In this document: positions 8,584 to 17,759 of the stretch, piece by piece
How the letters are laid out: each line of letters opens with the position of its first letter
Position numbering within the stretch: position 1 is the first letter of the stretch
The notes under the pieces: generated by a model
What the model was told of the DNA's origin: nothing
What the model saw: only the letters and a program-made list of their open reading frames with translations
The model's database searches: none
Position numbers and translations under genes: made by a program
From: Natrinema salinisoli
GTDB taxonomy: Archaea > Halobacteriota > Halobacteria > Halobacteriales > Natrialbaceae
Assembly (NCBI RefSeq): GCF_020405205.1
Contig: NZ_CP084469.1
Location: forward strand, 1,736,001 to 1,800,000
Reading direction: 5' to 3'
DNA length: 64,000 nt

Positions 8584-10812
8584 CTACTGGAAGCCGATGC
8601 GGCTGCCGCGACGACCCGACGGGTCGGGGCCGCTCGTGCCGCCCTGGAACTCCTCTTCGATCTGCTCGTAGTAGTCGAGGATGTCGTCGGTGATCGTCGG
8701 CCGGACGTTCTCCATGGCCTGTCGGAAGTGGCGCATCTCGACGATGTCCGCCTCCTCGTCCTCGCGGAGCGCCTCGATGGCCGCCTCGCGGGCGATCGAC
8801 TCGAGGTCGCTACCGACGTAGCCGTCCGTGATCTCGGCGATCTCCCGGAGCGTGACGTCCGCGGCCAGCGGCGTATTTTCGGTGTGGATCTCGAGAATCT
8901 TCTCGCGGCCGTCGACGTCGGGTTCGCCGATCATGACCAGCCGGTCGAACCGACCCGAGCGCAGCAGTGCGGGGTCGATCATGTCCGGCCGGTTGGTCGC
9001 GCCGATGACCATGACGTTGCCCATCTCCTCTAACCCGTCGAGTTCGGTCAGGAGCTGGTTGACGACGCGTTCGGAGACGTTCGATCCGGTTTCACCGCCC
9101 CGACCCGGTGCGAGTGCGTCGAGCTCGTCGAAGAAGATGACCGTCGGCGAAACCTGGCGGGCCTTGCGGAAGGTCTGGCGGATGGCCTTTTCGGATTCAC
9201 CGACCCACTTCGAGAGGAGTTGCGGGCCGCGCACCGAGATGAAGTTCGCGTTGGTCTCGTTGGCGACGGCCTTCGCCATCAGCGTCTTCCCGGTGCCGGG
9301 CGGGCCGTACAGCAGGACGCCGGCCGGCGGGTCGACGCCGAGCCGGTCGAACCGCTCGGGGTTCGAGAGCGGCCACTCGACGGACTCCTGTACCTGCTCT
9401 TTGGCGTCGTGGAGGCCGCCGACGTCGTCCCAGGAGATCTTCGGGAGTTCGACGAGGACCTCCCGCATCGCCGACGGCTCGACCTCGTTCAGTGCGCCGC
9501 GGAAGTCCTCGCGCTTGACGATCATCCGATCGATCAGGCTCGGCGGGATGTCCTCCTCGTCCAGGTCGATCTCGGGGAGGTATCGGCGGAGCGCCTTCAT
9601 CGCCGCTTCCTTGGTGAGGCTCTCGATGTCGGCCCCGACGAAGCCGTGCGTCTCGTCGGCGAGATGACCGAGGGTGACGTCGTCCGAGAGGGGCATCCCG
9701 CGGGTGTGGATCTGCAGGATCTCCTCCCGGCCCGTCTCGTCGGGGACGCCGATCTCGATCTCGCGGTCGAACCGCCCCGGTCGGCGCAGCGCCGGATCGA
9801 CGCTGTCGACGCGGTTGGTCGCCGCGATGACGATGACTTGGCCCCGGGACTCGAGACCGTCCATCATCGTCAGCAGCTGGGCGACGACGCGGCGTTCGAC
9901 CTCGCCGGTGACGTCCTCGCGCTTGGGTGCGATGGAGTCGAGTTCGTCGATGAAGATGATCGACGGCGACTCCTCGGTGGCGTCCTCGAAGATCTCCCTG
10001 AGTTGCTGTTCGGACTCGCCGTAGTACTTCGAGATGATCTCCGGGCCAGCGATAGAGAAGAAGCTGGCGGAGGTCTCGTTGGCGACGGCTTTCGCGAGCA
10101 GGGTCTTCCCGGTCCCCGGCGGGCCGTGCAGGAGGACGCCCTGTGGCGGCTCGATCCCGAGCTTCTTGAAGATCTGCGGGTGCTTCATCGGGAGTTCGAC
10201 CATCTCCCGGACCCGCTGGATCTCGTTTTGGAGGCCGCCGATGTCCTCGTAGGTGATCCCGCCCCCGGTCTTCTCGAATCCCGAGATGGGTTCCTCGCGG
10301 AGTTCGACGTCGGTGTCCTCGGTGATGAGGACGACGCCCTCCGGTTCGGTCTCGACGGCTATGAGTGGGATCGCCTGGCCCGGCGATCGCATGAACGGAT
10401 GATTCGTCGAGCTCATGACCGGGACGATGTCGCGGCCGACTACCGGGCGCTTCAGGATCTGTCGTTTCACCATCCCGGCGGCGTCCGAGCCGAACTGGAC
10501 CGACGCTTCCTCCGGCGGTGCGAGTACCAGTTTGTCGGCTTTCGTCGCTTCCGCCTTGCGGATCGTCACCCGTTCGCCGATGCCGACGTCGGCGTTCTGT
10601 CGGGTGAACCCGTCGATACGGACGGTATCCGTGTTCCAGTCCTGCCGGTCTGCCCGCCAGACTTTCGCGGCAGTCGTATCTGCACCCTCGATTTCGATGA
10701 TGTCGCCCGGGCTGAGCTTCAGATGCAACAGCGTGTCCGGGTCGAGCCGGGCGATACCACGACCCGAGTCGTTCGGGTATGCCTTCGCAACCTCCAGTTG
10801 GACTTCGTTCAT
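8584..10812 (-). CDS. Cdc48/VAT-family AAA ATPase, paralog B (canonical)
   Basis: A 742-aa protein with the classical archaeal VAT layout: N-domain ([20 protein letters not shown], then a second barrel lobe ending before [12 protein letters not shown]), D1 with GPPGTGKT near residue 230 and FIDELD, and D2 with GPPGTGKT near 505 and [14 protein letters not shown]. Second-region-of-homology arginines are present in [10 protein letters not shown] and [10 protein letters not shown]. The C-terminal tail is short and acidic with GFQ at the end. It functions in ATP-dependent unfolding upstream of the proteasome. This copy has a short N-D1 linker and the usual family length, so it is the better candidate for the housekeeping enzyme. 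Confidence 0.95.
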   Translation of the reverse strand: MNEVQLEVAKAYPNDSGRGIARLDPDTLLHLKLSPGDIIEIEGADTTAAKVWRADRQDWNTDTVRIDGFTRQNADVGIGERVTIRKAEATKADKLVLAPPEEASVQFGSDAAGMVKRQILKRPVVGRDIVPVMSSTNHPFMRSPGQAIPLIAVETEPEGVVLITEDTDVELREEPISGFEKTGGGITYEDIGGLQNEIQRVREMVELPMKHPQIFKKLGIEPPQGVLLHGPPGTGKTLLAKAVANETSASFFSIAGPEIISKYYGESEQQLREIFEDATEESPSIIFIDELDSIAPKREDVTGEVERRVVAQLLTMMDGLESRGQVIVIAATNRVDSVDPALRRPGRFDREIEIGVPDETGREEILQIHTRGMPLSDDVTLGHLADETHGFVGADIESLTKEAAMKALRRYLPEIDLDEEDIPPSLIDRMIVKREDFRGALNEVEPSAMREVLVELPKISWDDVGGLHDAKEQVQESVEWPLSNPERFDRLGVDPPAGVLLYGPPGTGKTLMAKAVANETNANFISVRGPQLLSKWVGESEKAIRQTFRKARQVSPTVIFFDELDALAPGRGGETGSNVSERVVNQLLTELDGLEEMGNVMVIGATNRPDMIDPALLRSGRFDRLVMIGEPDVDGREKILEIHTENTPLAADVTLREIAEITDGYVGSDLESIAREAAIEALREDEEADIVEMRHFRQAMENVRPTITDDILDYYEQIEEEFQGGTSGPDPSGRRGSRIGFQ

Positions 10813-11023
10813 GATTTAGGGACGGCGATGTCAATGACTCCGATTCGTGACCGGATAGGTTTTTTGCTAGGTCGAATCATTTCCTGTGCTAGTGGCTAAC
10901 ATACAATGATACGACTGGACGCTACAAAGATGTACCGGCCTCGGTTGGTTTTGGCCCTATCGACACCGCGTCTGTACGGTGCAGAGAGGTGACTTTTTGC
11001 GTCTTCCGCCCCGGAGTGGTCAC

Positions 11024-12334
11024 ATGCGAATCCTCGCCTTCGACGGCCGCATGGGAGCCAGCGGTGACATGCTCCTCGCGGCCCTCCTCGACGCCGGTGC
11101 CGACCCCGACGCCCTCGAGCCCGTCACCGACGCCCTCGACGTCGAATACCGGATCGACGAGGCCGAAAAGAGCGGCATCGCCGCGACGACGGTGGACGTG
11201 CTCCTGACGGATGAGAATGCGAACGGGACTCGATCACACGGCCACGACGAATCCGACGGCGGACACGACCACGAGCACGGCGACGCGAATCACGATCACG
11301 ACGACCACGACGGCGTTCGCGCCGAAGGTCACGGCCCCCATCGCAGCTATCTCGAGGTCCGCGAAATCGTCGCCGACATGGGCCTCGAGCCAGCGGTCGA
11401 GCGCGACGCGCTCGCGATATTCGAGCTACTTGGCGAGGCGGAAGCGAGCGTTCACGGAGAGGCCCTCGAAGAGATCCACTTCCACGAGGTCGGGGCCGAC
11501 GACGCGATCGCGGACGTGGTCGGTGCGGTCGCGTTGCTTCACGACCTCGAGCCCGAGCGGGTCGTGACGACGCCGCTCGCGACCGGCGGCGGAACGGTGT
11601 CGATGAGCCACGGCGAGTATCCGGTCCCGACGCCGGCGGTCGTCGAAATCGCCCAGCGGGCCGACTGGTCGCTGCGCGGCGGGCCAGTCGACGCGGAACT
11701 GCTCACCCCGACCGGAGCGGCGATTCTGGGTCACGTCGCCGACGGCGTCGACTCGCTGCCCGCGCTCGAGGTCGAGGCCTCGGGCTACGGCGCGGGCGGC
11801 TACGATCTCGATCCCCATCCGAACGTGCTTCGGATGCTGGTCGGGACCGGCGAGGACGGCAGTGAACTGGTGAAAGACGATATCGCGGTCCTCGAGACGA
11901 ACCTCGACGACGCGACGCCCGAAGTGCTGGGCGGATTGCAAGAGACGCTCGCGGACGCGGGCGCGAGAGACGTTTCGATTCTCCCTGCGACGATGAAGAA
12001 GTCCCGCCCCGGTCATCTCGTGAAGGTGATCTGCAAGCCAGAGGACCGGGAACGGGTGGCTCGAGCACTGGCCGAAGAGACGGGAACACTGGGTGTCCGT
12101 GATGCGGGCGTGACCCATCGATGGATCGCGAATCGGGAGTTCGAGACGGTGAGTCTCGAGATCGACGGCGAGGAGTACGCGGTCACTGTGAAGATCGCGA
12201 GCGACGCCGACGGAGAGGTCTACGACGTGAGTGCGGAGTACGATGATGCAAAGGAAGTGGCTCGAGAAACGGGACTGCCAATTCGGAATGTGGTACAGCG
12301 AACTGAGTGTACGGTCGCCTTAGAAGCAAAGTGA
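11024..12334 (+). CDS. larC: Nickel-pincer cofactor biosynthesis protein LarC
   Basis: A 436-aa LarC: CTP-dependent nickel insertase that finishes the nickel pincer nucleotide used by lactate racemase and relatives. The N-terminus FDGRMGASGDMLLAALLDAGA is the LarC signature (quoted in two parts: FDGRMGASGDMLL, AALLDAGA). A later block FHEVGADDAIADVVGA is also typical. A His/Asp-rich loop (about residues 65-110, with HGHDES, GHDHEHG and HDHDDHDG segments) probably binds or stores nickel. Starting at the ATG at 11024 removes a basic 15-residue N-terminal stretch. LarB, LarE and LarA are not in this window, so the client enzyme is elsewhere. Confidence 0.93.
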   Translation: MRILAFDGRMGASGDMLLAALLDAGADPDALEPVTDALDVEYRIDEAEKSGIAATTVDVLLTDENANGTRSHGHDESDGGHDHEHGDANHDHDDHDGVRAEGHGPHRSYLEVREIVADMGLEPAVERDALAIFELLGEAEASVHGEALEEIHFHEVGADDAIADVVGAVALLHDLEPERVVTTPLATGGGTVSMSHGEYPVPTPAVVEIAQRADWSLRGGPVDAELLTPTGAAILGHVADGVDSLPALEVEASGYGAGGYDLDPHPNVLRMLVGTGEDGSELVKDDIAVLETNLDDATPEVLGGLQETLADAGARDVSILPATMKKSRPGHLVKVICKPEDRERVARALAEETGTLGVRDAGVTHRWIANREFETVSLEIDGEEYAVTVKIASDADGEVYDVSAEYDDAKEVARETGLPIRNVVQRTECTVALEAK

Positions 12335-12421
12335 TTTATTCCAGCCGACTAACTAGTGTGCCGCCTACACTTGACAAAAATGAGTGATTAGGTGTCTGAA
12401 CTACAATTAGTTCTGGGTGGA

Positions 12422-13039
12422 TTACCAGTTGTAGTTATTCTGCGAGATGTCGTTGAAGCTAAAGGCACTACCGCCGTCACCGCCGTCACCGCCGAAGTTG
12501 TAGGCATCTCCACCGTCACCGCCTTCGGCGTCGCCGCCTTCGACCTCGTCTTCGATGTCGCCGCCGTCACCGCCTTCGACCTCATCTTCGATGTCGCCGC
12601 CGTCACCGCCTTCGGCGTCACCGCCTTCGCCGCCTTCAGCGCCAGAGCCATCTTGCAGACCCGGCGGTATGCTTAATGTCGAAGCTTCGGCATTGTCTTG
12701 CTGGCCCGGCGGGACAAAGCTATCGGTGCTATCGGCCGATGCGTCACCACCATCACCAGCGGTACCGCCGTCACCGCCATCGCCAGTGTCAGCGTCAGCA
12801 TCACCGCCGCTACCGCCAATGGCAATTGCATCGCCAGCGGTACCGCCGTCACCGCCGGAACCGCCCACGACAACGACATCGCCGCCGGAACCATCGGCAA
12901 TCGATGTCGCGTCGGCTGCGTTGACCTGTGTAACATCTCCGCTCGATCCCCCAGTGGCTGCTGCTGCTCCTGCTCCCATCGTGAGCAGCATTCCGAAAGC
13001 CACTGCGACCGTGATCATAGCTGTAAGTGAGCGTTTCAT
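12422..13039 (-). CDS. Secreted Gly-Gly-Asp-rich repeat protein
   Basis: A 205-aa protein with a signal peptide (MKRSLTAMITVAVAFGMLL then GAAAATGG). The mature part is dominated by Gly-Gly-Asp units (GGSGGDGGTAGDA, GGDGGDGG, GGDAEGGDGGD) with a few Glu and Ala. Two tandem 36-bp copies encoding the same G-G-D-I-E-D-E-V-E-G-G-D segment lie at 12539-12610. Right after the signal a short unit VTQVNAADATSIA resembles the Q-x-N units of the protein encoded at 13718, and the C-terminus ends SQNNYNW. There is no RTX consensus, though calcium binding by the Asp-rich loops is plausible. An ATG at 13060 would add MLKQQQT. Likely a cell-surface or matrix component; convergent with larC. Confidence 0.75.
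   Translation of the reverse strand: MKRSLTAMITVAVAFGMLLTMGAGAAAATGGSSGDVTQVNAADATSIADGSGGDVVVVGGSGGDGGTAGDAIAIGGSGGDADADTGDGGDGGTAGDGGDASADSTDSFVPPGQQDNAEASTLSIPPGLQDGSGAEGGEGGDAEGGDGGDIEDEVEGGDGGDIEDEVEGGDAEGGDGGDAYNFGGDGGDGGSAFSFNDISQNNYNW
12539..12610. repeat. Two tandem 36-bp copies inside the Gly-Gly-Asp gene
   Basis: Copy 1 is 12539-12574 and copy 2 is 12575-12610. They differ at one base (G to A). They lie in frame and duplicate a 12-residue segment, suggesting recent expansion by slippage or unequal crossing-over. Confidence 0.9.
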
Positions 13040-13717
13040 GGTTTGTTGTTGTTTGAGCATACACGCGCGGACCGCCGGAACTGTCTCGTCTATCGGCCGG
13101 CGACACGATTCCGTCACAGCTTGTCTGACCGATCCGAGCGGATGCCACGGCGCGTTGCCCAGGTGACCCTGTTGCTGATATCACGTATTAACCCGAATCA
13201 CGGTTTCACGGGCTATGCGAGATTAGAATCGAAATAGAGGCCCGTAGACATACGTAGCAGCTGTCTTTGGAGCAACAGCTGGAAGATTTCAGGCCCCAAT
13301 TGACACCATAATTACTATAATCCAACTTATACGACTGGATTGATAACCATATTGACCCGGCGCTGTCCCCGAAATAGTATCTAGAGAATAGTCACCAATT
13401 CATAATATAATGTTCAAGACAATATGCGTTCCGAGAGAAACCCATATGGAGTTATTATACCGACGATTATTTTCTCTGTTCCGATATTTTAGCGGTTTTG
13501 GCGCCTGATACGGGATGAAACGGTCAATAAATACGACATTTCCTCTCAAGGCTTTCTTATCACTGGTAGGCACGTCCCCCTCCAAAGGTAGCACCTACCT
13601 TCTGCCCTCTAAAGCATTGATAACAAAGACTATATCCGAGAGAGATTGGTTCGCGTCGCAGAGATTCAACAACGAAAGACCCTCACGGGTCATTTGACAC
13701 GAACCACGATCAACAAA
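13040..13717. other. AT-rich intergenic region between two divergent secreted-protein genes
   Basis: About 680 bp with markedly lower GC than the flanks, especially 13250-13640. It separates the Gly-Gly-Asp gene (leftward) from the curlin-like repeat gene (rightward), so it must hold both promoters. Candidate AT-rich blocks include TTACTATAATCC near 13312 and GACTATATCCGAG near 13629. I find no convincing gene; the open frames present lack halophile codon bias. Confidence 0.5.
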
Positions 13718-15283
13718 ATGTCCGAACGATCACGAATTACGACGATTTTCGTTGCCGTTATGGTCACCATCTCGATGGTCGGAGCGGCCGGCCCGGTGGC
13801 TGCCGGCGGCGACCAACACGCACAGGACCAACCAGTATACACCCTCGAGAACGGCGAAGATCTTTATTTGGTCTTTGGCGCTGATCTCGGTGAACAGAGC
13901 CTTGGAGAGTTCATCGATGAGAACATCGCTAGCGGTCCGAAAGCCGCCGAAGAGCAGGAAGCCATCGCCGATGTCATTACGTACCAGAACGTTAAGCAGG
14001 TGAACATTCAGGAGGAGGGTGCCGCCGTCTCCATCGGAATCGATAACGGAACGGCTACGGCCGTTCAAGATGTAGATCAGCAGAACATGAACGTCCAGCA
14101 GGGCGAGGCATCCGCCGAGAATCGGGCGTTCGATTCCAGAACGACTGACTTCGAGAACGTCGGCGATGTCCACATCGTCATGGCTAACGGCAGCGGTGGC
14201 GGCCAGCAGTTCAGTGGCTGGGGAATCGCCGACGAGGAAGGCGAAACGACGGCCAGCCAGACCGCGACCGCGGCAGTAGCCCAGGCTCAAGAGGTGGCCC
14301 AGCTCAACTACAACGAAGAGAGCACTGCCTTCGCGCTCGCGATGAATGACAGTCAGGCGACCGCCTTCCAGCAGACCACACAGGCGAACCAGAACCTGCA
14401 GCAAGGCGTTGCCAACGCATCCAACGTCTATCTCGGAGATGGTGAGTTCGGAGATTACGACAAGCACAAGAAGAGCAAGAAAGATGACGACGAGACGCAG
14501 GCTGCGTCTGCCTTTGTTGCACAGGGACAGAACACATCTCAGAATAACGTCAATCAAGGGGTGGCCGCAGTCGCGATCGCTGTCGGCGAGGACAGTTCCG
14601 CCACGGCGATCCAGCTGACGGATCAGTCTAACTTTAACCAACAACTGGGGTCCGCGGAAGCCACGAACATTCTCTCATCGATGTCCGGGATGAACGTTGC
14701 GAATATCGGTGAGAGCGAATCAGTTAGCACTCACAGCCCGAAGAAGAGCGATGACGAAATCTCAAAGAAAGGCGAGAGCGACGGTGAGCAAACGGCTACC
14801 GCGACGGTAGCGCAGGCACAGTCTGTCGAGCAACTGAACGTCAATCTGAACAACACTGCAATGGCTATCGCGCTCAACGGCAGTGAAGCGACGGCCTTCC
14901 AGATCGCCGATCAAAAGAACTTAAACGCTCAGGTCGGGTACGCCGAAGCACTCAATGTCTACGCCAGTCCAGGGTATGCAACTGACAGCGCTACCCGAAC
15001 CAAGACCTCGACGGTGACTGTCGGTGGCAATGATATCGCGGCAGACCCCGGCGTCTCGTATGACTACGACACCAATTCGAGTCACAAAAACGATATTAAA
15101 CAGGGGGCAACTGTTGCCATCGAACAGCAACAGTTTGTCACCCAAGCAAACCTCCACGAACACTCTTCCGTGGCGATCGCTGAGGACAACGGCAGTGCGA
15201 ACGCTGCACAGGTAAGTCTTCAGGAGAACGAGAACATCCAATTCACGTCCGTCGCCGCGACGAACGTTTGGGCTAGCGCGTAA
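13718..15283 (+). CDS. Secreted protein with five curlin-like Gln/Asn repeats (candidate amyloid/fibre subunit)
   Basis: A 521-aa protein with a Sec-type signal (residues 1-30, ending GAAGPVAAGG). Five repeats lie at about residues 86-137, 184-237, 264-319, 361-415 and 463-518. Each consists of two strand-turn-strand halves: Q-x3-Q-x-N-x-N followed by A-x-A-I-A, then ATA-x-Q-x3-Q-x-N-x-N-x-Q-x-G-x-A-x-A-x-N. This resembles the S-x5-Q-x-G-x-N-x-A-x3-Q periodicity of bacterial curlin (CsgA/CsgB), which folds as an amyloid beta-solenoid. Linkers between repeats are charged (for example DYDKHKKSKKDDDE). No curli secretion or chaperone gene is nearby. The ATG at 13718 is chosen because the signal peptide follows directly. 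Function is inferred from repeat pattern only. Confidence 0.8.
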   Translation: MSERSRITTIFVAVMVTISMVGAAGPVAAGGDQHAQDQPVYTLENGEDLYLVFGADLGEQSLGEFIDENIASGPKAAEEQEAIADVITYQNVKQVNIQEEGAAVSIGIDNGTATAVQDVDQQNMNVQQGEASAENRAFDSRTTDFENVGDVHIVMANGSGGGQQFSGWGIADEEGETTASQTATAAVAQAQEVAQLNYNEESTAFALAMNDSQATAFQQTTQANQNLQQGVANASNVYLGDGEFGDYDKHKKSKKDDDETQAASAFVAQGQNTSQNNVNQGVAAVAIAVGEDSSATAIQLTDQSNFNQQLGSAEATNILSSMSGMNVANIGESESVSTHSPKKSDDEISKKGESDGEQTATATVAQAQSVEQLNVNLNNTAMAIALNGSEATAFQIADQKNLNAQVGYAEALNVYASPGYATDSATRTKTSTVTVGGNDIAADPGVSYDYDTNSSHKNDIKQGATVAIEQQQFVTQANLHEHSSVAIAEDNGSANAAQVSLQENENIQFTSVAATNVWASA

Positions 15284-15717
15284 TCCCGTTCCGCCACACG
15301 GTCGGTTTTCGACCGACGGGCCCGATTTTTTATCACATCATATAGACAATTATCCCGGGACTTAACCCCCGAGGATAGATCAGAAATAAACTAAATACGA
15401 ATAATTAATTTATTCCTCTAGCTACAGAACCCAACCATCAAACGACTCTTACTTGATTGGATATACTATACTAGCAGTTGTTTATAAGATTTCAAAATAA
15501 TTTTATATTTGATTGTTTCAACCGGGGTACTCAGTTACGCAATGGCCCTCGAAATCATCGATTTCCCAGTAGATAGTCACTTTTCGACCCAGAGGCCGAT
15601 TCATCTCCGAAACCACCCTTCGATAGCAAAATAATTCACTCAAACAAGACGGTTTTAATTATATAGGTACATAATGTGATAACAGTTCAAATCACACAAT
15701 CAATAGGAAACAGTACA
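15284..15717. other. AT-rich gene-free stretch
   Basis: After the terminator, about 380 bp of unusually AT-rich DNA (many A/T runs, e.g. around 15400-15510 and 15620-15680) with no supportable gene. It resembles the AT-rich stretch upstream of the curlin-like gene. Together they mark a composition island. Confidence 0.5.
15299..15332 (+). terminator. Hairpin plus T-run after the curlin-like gene
   Basis: A 6-bp stem (CGGTCG/CGACCG, 15299-15315) followed by a T6 run at 15326-15331, starting 16 bp after the stop codon. The T-run is the element that normally counts in archaeal termination. Confidence 0.55.
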
Positions 15718-16002
15718 ATGAGACGCTCACGAGCTACGACACTCATTCCGGCCTGTACGGTCGCCCTGTCGATGGTGGATACCGGTGTTCCGCCACCACC
15801 GAATGTGACGAAAACCTCGAGAGACGGGTTCGGAACGGGACGTAACAATGATGCTACAAAAAAGCTCGAGAGTGCTCGGATTGCCGGTGTTCAGTGTCGA
15901 CGGCGAACTACCGTCCAACAGGTGGGTGGAATGCCTCTGACAGCCTGCGGCCGTGCGGCCGCCGTCCGATACCACGGCCGATCACAGGCATTTAATATTT
16001 AA
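15718..16002 (+). CDS. Doubtful small ORF with a signal-like N-terminus
   Basis: An open frame of 94 codons begins MRRSRATTLIPACTVALSM, which loosely looks like a short exported-protein leader, then becomes Arg/Thr-rich without the acidic bias of its neighbours. The leader-like start preceded by an AT-rich promoter-like region suggests the beginning of a secreted-protein gene that has lost its original continuation. It may not be expressed as protein. No family recognised. Confidence 0.2.
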   Translation: MRRSRATTLIPACTVALSMVDTGVPPPPNVTKTSRDGFGTGRNNDATKKLESARIAGVQCRRRTTVQQVGGMPLTACGRAAAVRYHGRSQAFNI

Positions 16003-16136
16003 ACAAACGGCTATAAACGTGTTGTGGATTTTAATTCCCCGGGTCGCGAGTTCGGGGCACGAGTCCGTGAGCGATTCGGGGAGTACCACCGGACGACGGA
16101 CTCGATCCGTCCGGACTCGGATCGCCGCTGCACGAA

Positions 16137-16332
16137 GTGATCGAGACGGACGCACTCGACGCGCTGGTTCAGTCTTCGAACGACTCGAACGCGACGGTCG
16201 AGTTCGCGTACCGCGGAACCAACGTGTGCGTCGACGATTCGGACCTACCGAGGTGACGGTCACGGCCGGAAACCGTGACGGTTCGACGGTGGCCGGAAAA
16301 CGACGACATCGTGACGATCAGAGCCGCCGAGG
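16137..16332 (+). pseudogene. Frameshifted coding remnant
   Basis: Three short reading segments in different frames look like pieces of one halophilic protein. The first is VIETDALDALVQSSNDSNATVEF and onward to a TGA at 16254 (quoted in parts: VIETDALDALV, QSSNDSNATVEF). It is followed by EVTVTAGNRDGSTVAG in another frame and NDDIVTIRAAEVV in a third, ending near 16342. The acidic, Val/Thr-rich strands recall the C-terminal half of haloarchaeal type IV pilin-like proteins, but this is a guess. At least two frameshifts are needed to join the parts. Confidence 0.35.
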
Positions 16333-16359
16333 TTGTTCCGTGAGCATTTAGCTACGCAA

Positions 16360-17586
16360 TCAGTCGGCGACGCTGACGGACGACGTCGACGGCGTAAACA
16401 GCTGCTCGTCGAGGGTGCTCCAGTCGTCGAAGTCGTCACTGCCGTCGCCAGCGGAGAATCCGTAGTACTCTCCCGGTGCATTGTAATTCATCACGCTCGG
16501 GTAACTGCTGAAGGAGTATCGATCAGTGTCGATCCCCTCGAAATCGGCGCTCGAGAGTCCGAGCGAGTGGCCCAATTCGTGCATCACGACTGATCCCGTT
16601 CGGTCGCGACCCGGCAGGGATTCGACCATCATCGTTCCGGGCCTAGCTCTCCCGATGACGTTGGTTCGGCCCGTGTCACCGCCGACATCTTCGACGATAA
16701 CCAGATAGTGATAGCCCATGCCTCTCCGATCGAAGTGCTGCGATCTGTCTCCGTTCAGATCGCCGATCGTAGTCGACGATTCCCACGGCACCGCCCCACC
16801 ATCGATCAGGTGAAGTGCCATCCCGGTCGACCCGTCGGGGTTTCCGAGCGGAGCTGCGTCGAATTCGGCGACGATCCGCTCGCGTTCGCGCTCCTCGAAA
16901 TGAGTCCGCTCCATCGTGTCGACCTCGACGTAGATATCGGTCCTGAGCGGATCGGCATCGGGAAAGAGATCCTGCCGGTGCACCTCCGCACCGTCGGACA
17001 ATCCGTCGCCGTCGCTATCGGAGTCCGTCGGATCGGTCCCGTATTCGGTGACCTCCGGGCCGTCGTCGAGCCCGTCATCGTCCGTATCAGCCACGTTTGG
17101 ATCGCTTCCGTGCTCGAGCAACTCCGGGCCATCATCGAGCCCGTCCCCGTCGGTATCCGCACTCGTGGGGTCGGTGTCGTACTCCTCGAGTTCGTCGGGA
17201 TCGGAAAGGCCGTCGCCGTCCGAGTCCGCAGCGAGCGGGTCAGTATCGTACTCGTGTATTTCCGAACCGTCGTCGAGCCCGTCCCCGTCGGTATCCGCCT
17301 CGAGCGGATCCGTCCCGTGTTCGGCCACCTCTCGCCCGTCCGCGAGGCCATCGTCGTCGGTATCGGCGGCGGTCGGGTCGGTTCCGTATCGCTTTTCTGC
17401 ACCGTCCTCGAGCCCGTCGTCGTCCGTATCCGCATCGAAGACCGCGGTCCCATCGCGGAGTTCGACCAGCGGCGGGACGCCGTCGGAATCGGGATCGAGA
17501 ACGGTCGTTCCGCCGACGATCCCGCCCGTTACGAGACCGGCGACGAGAACTACAACGAGAATACCGGTGACCCGCGACGGTAGCAT
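16360..17586 (-). CDS. Secreted zinc metalloprotease with thrombospondin type-3-like calcium repeats
   Basis: A 408-aa protein. Residues 7-30 are a signal/anchor ([19 protein letters not shown]). Residues about 32-205 hold seven Asp-rich repeats of the form [20 protein letters not shown], a thrombospondin-3/EF-like calcium motif spaced about 24 residues. The C-terminal domain has the zinc-binding motif HELGHSLGL and, about 25 residues later, a metzincin-type Met-turn in YPSVMNYN. This makes it a probable extracellular endopeptidase whose repeats project or stabilise it in high salt. Full-length as far as visible; the start is the ATG just before the hydrophobic segment. Its neighbour on the right (Lhr helicase) is divergent. 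It may act on surface or matrix proteins such as those encoded at 12.4-15.3 kb (inference). Confidence 0.85.
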   Translation of the reverse strand: MLPSRVTGILVVVLVAGLVTGGIVGGTTVLDPDSDGVPPLVELRDGTAVFDADTDDDGLEDGAEKRYGTDPTAADTDDDGLADGREVAEHGTDPLEADTDGDGLDDGSEIHEYDTDPLAADSDGDGLSDPDELEEYDTDPTSADTDGDGLDDGPELLEHGSDPNVADTDDDGLDDGPEVTEYGTDPTDSDSDGDGLSDGAEVHRQDLFPDADPLRTDIYVEVDTMERTHFEERERERIVAEFDAAPLGNPDGSTGMALHLIDGGAVPWESSTTIGDLNGDRSQHFDRRGMGYHYLVIVEDVGGDTGRTNVIGRARPGTMMVESLPGRDRTGSVVMHELGHSLGLSSADFEGIDTDRYSFSSYPSVMNYNAPGEYYGFSAGDGSDDFDDWSTLDEQLFTPSTSSVSVAD

Positions 17587-17759
17587 TTCCTGAGAGTCTC
17601 GAACGGGGGGATAACTGTATTGTGGCCCCGCAGACGACCGGTAGAGCCACCCCGAACTCGAACGACGGACTCCCGGCCGGAACCGCCCCGCTTCCCGACC
17701 GTTTCACTTCCGCTCCGCTGTCCAAACCCTCTTACACGCCGGCCCCCGAAACGGGGATA

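Noticed and set aside
12480-12900. Short direct repeats (CACCGCCGTCACC-like) that resemble a CRISPR or minisatellite array
   Set aside because: They are in-frame Gly-Gly-Asp codons of the secreted protein; no constant repeat/spacer lengths and no cas genes.
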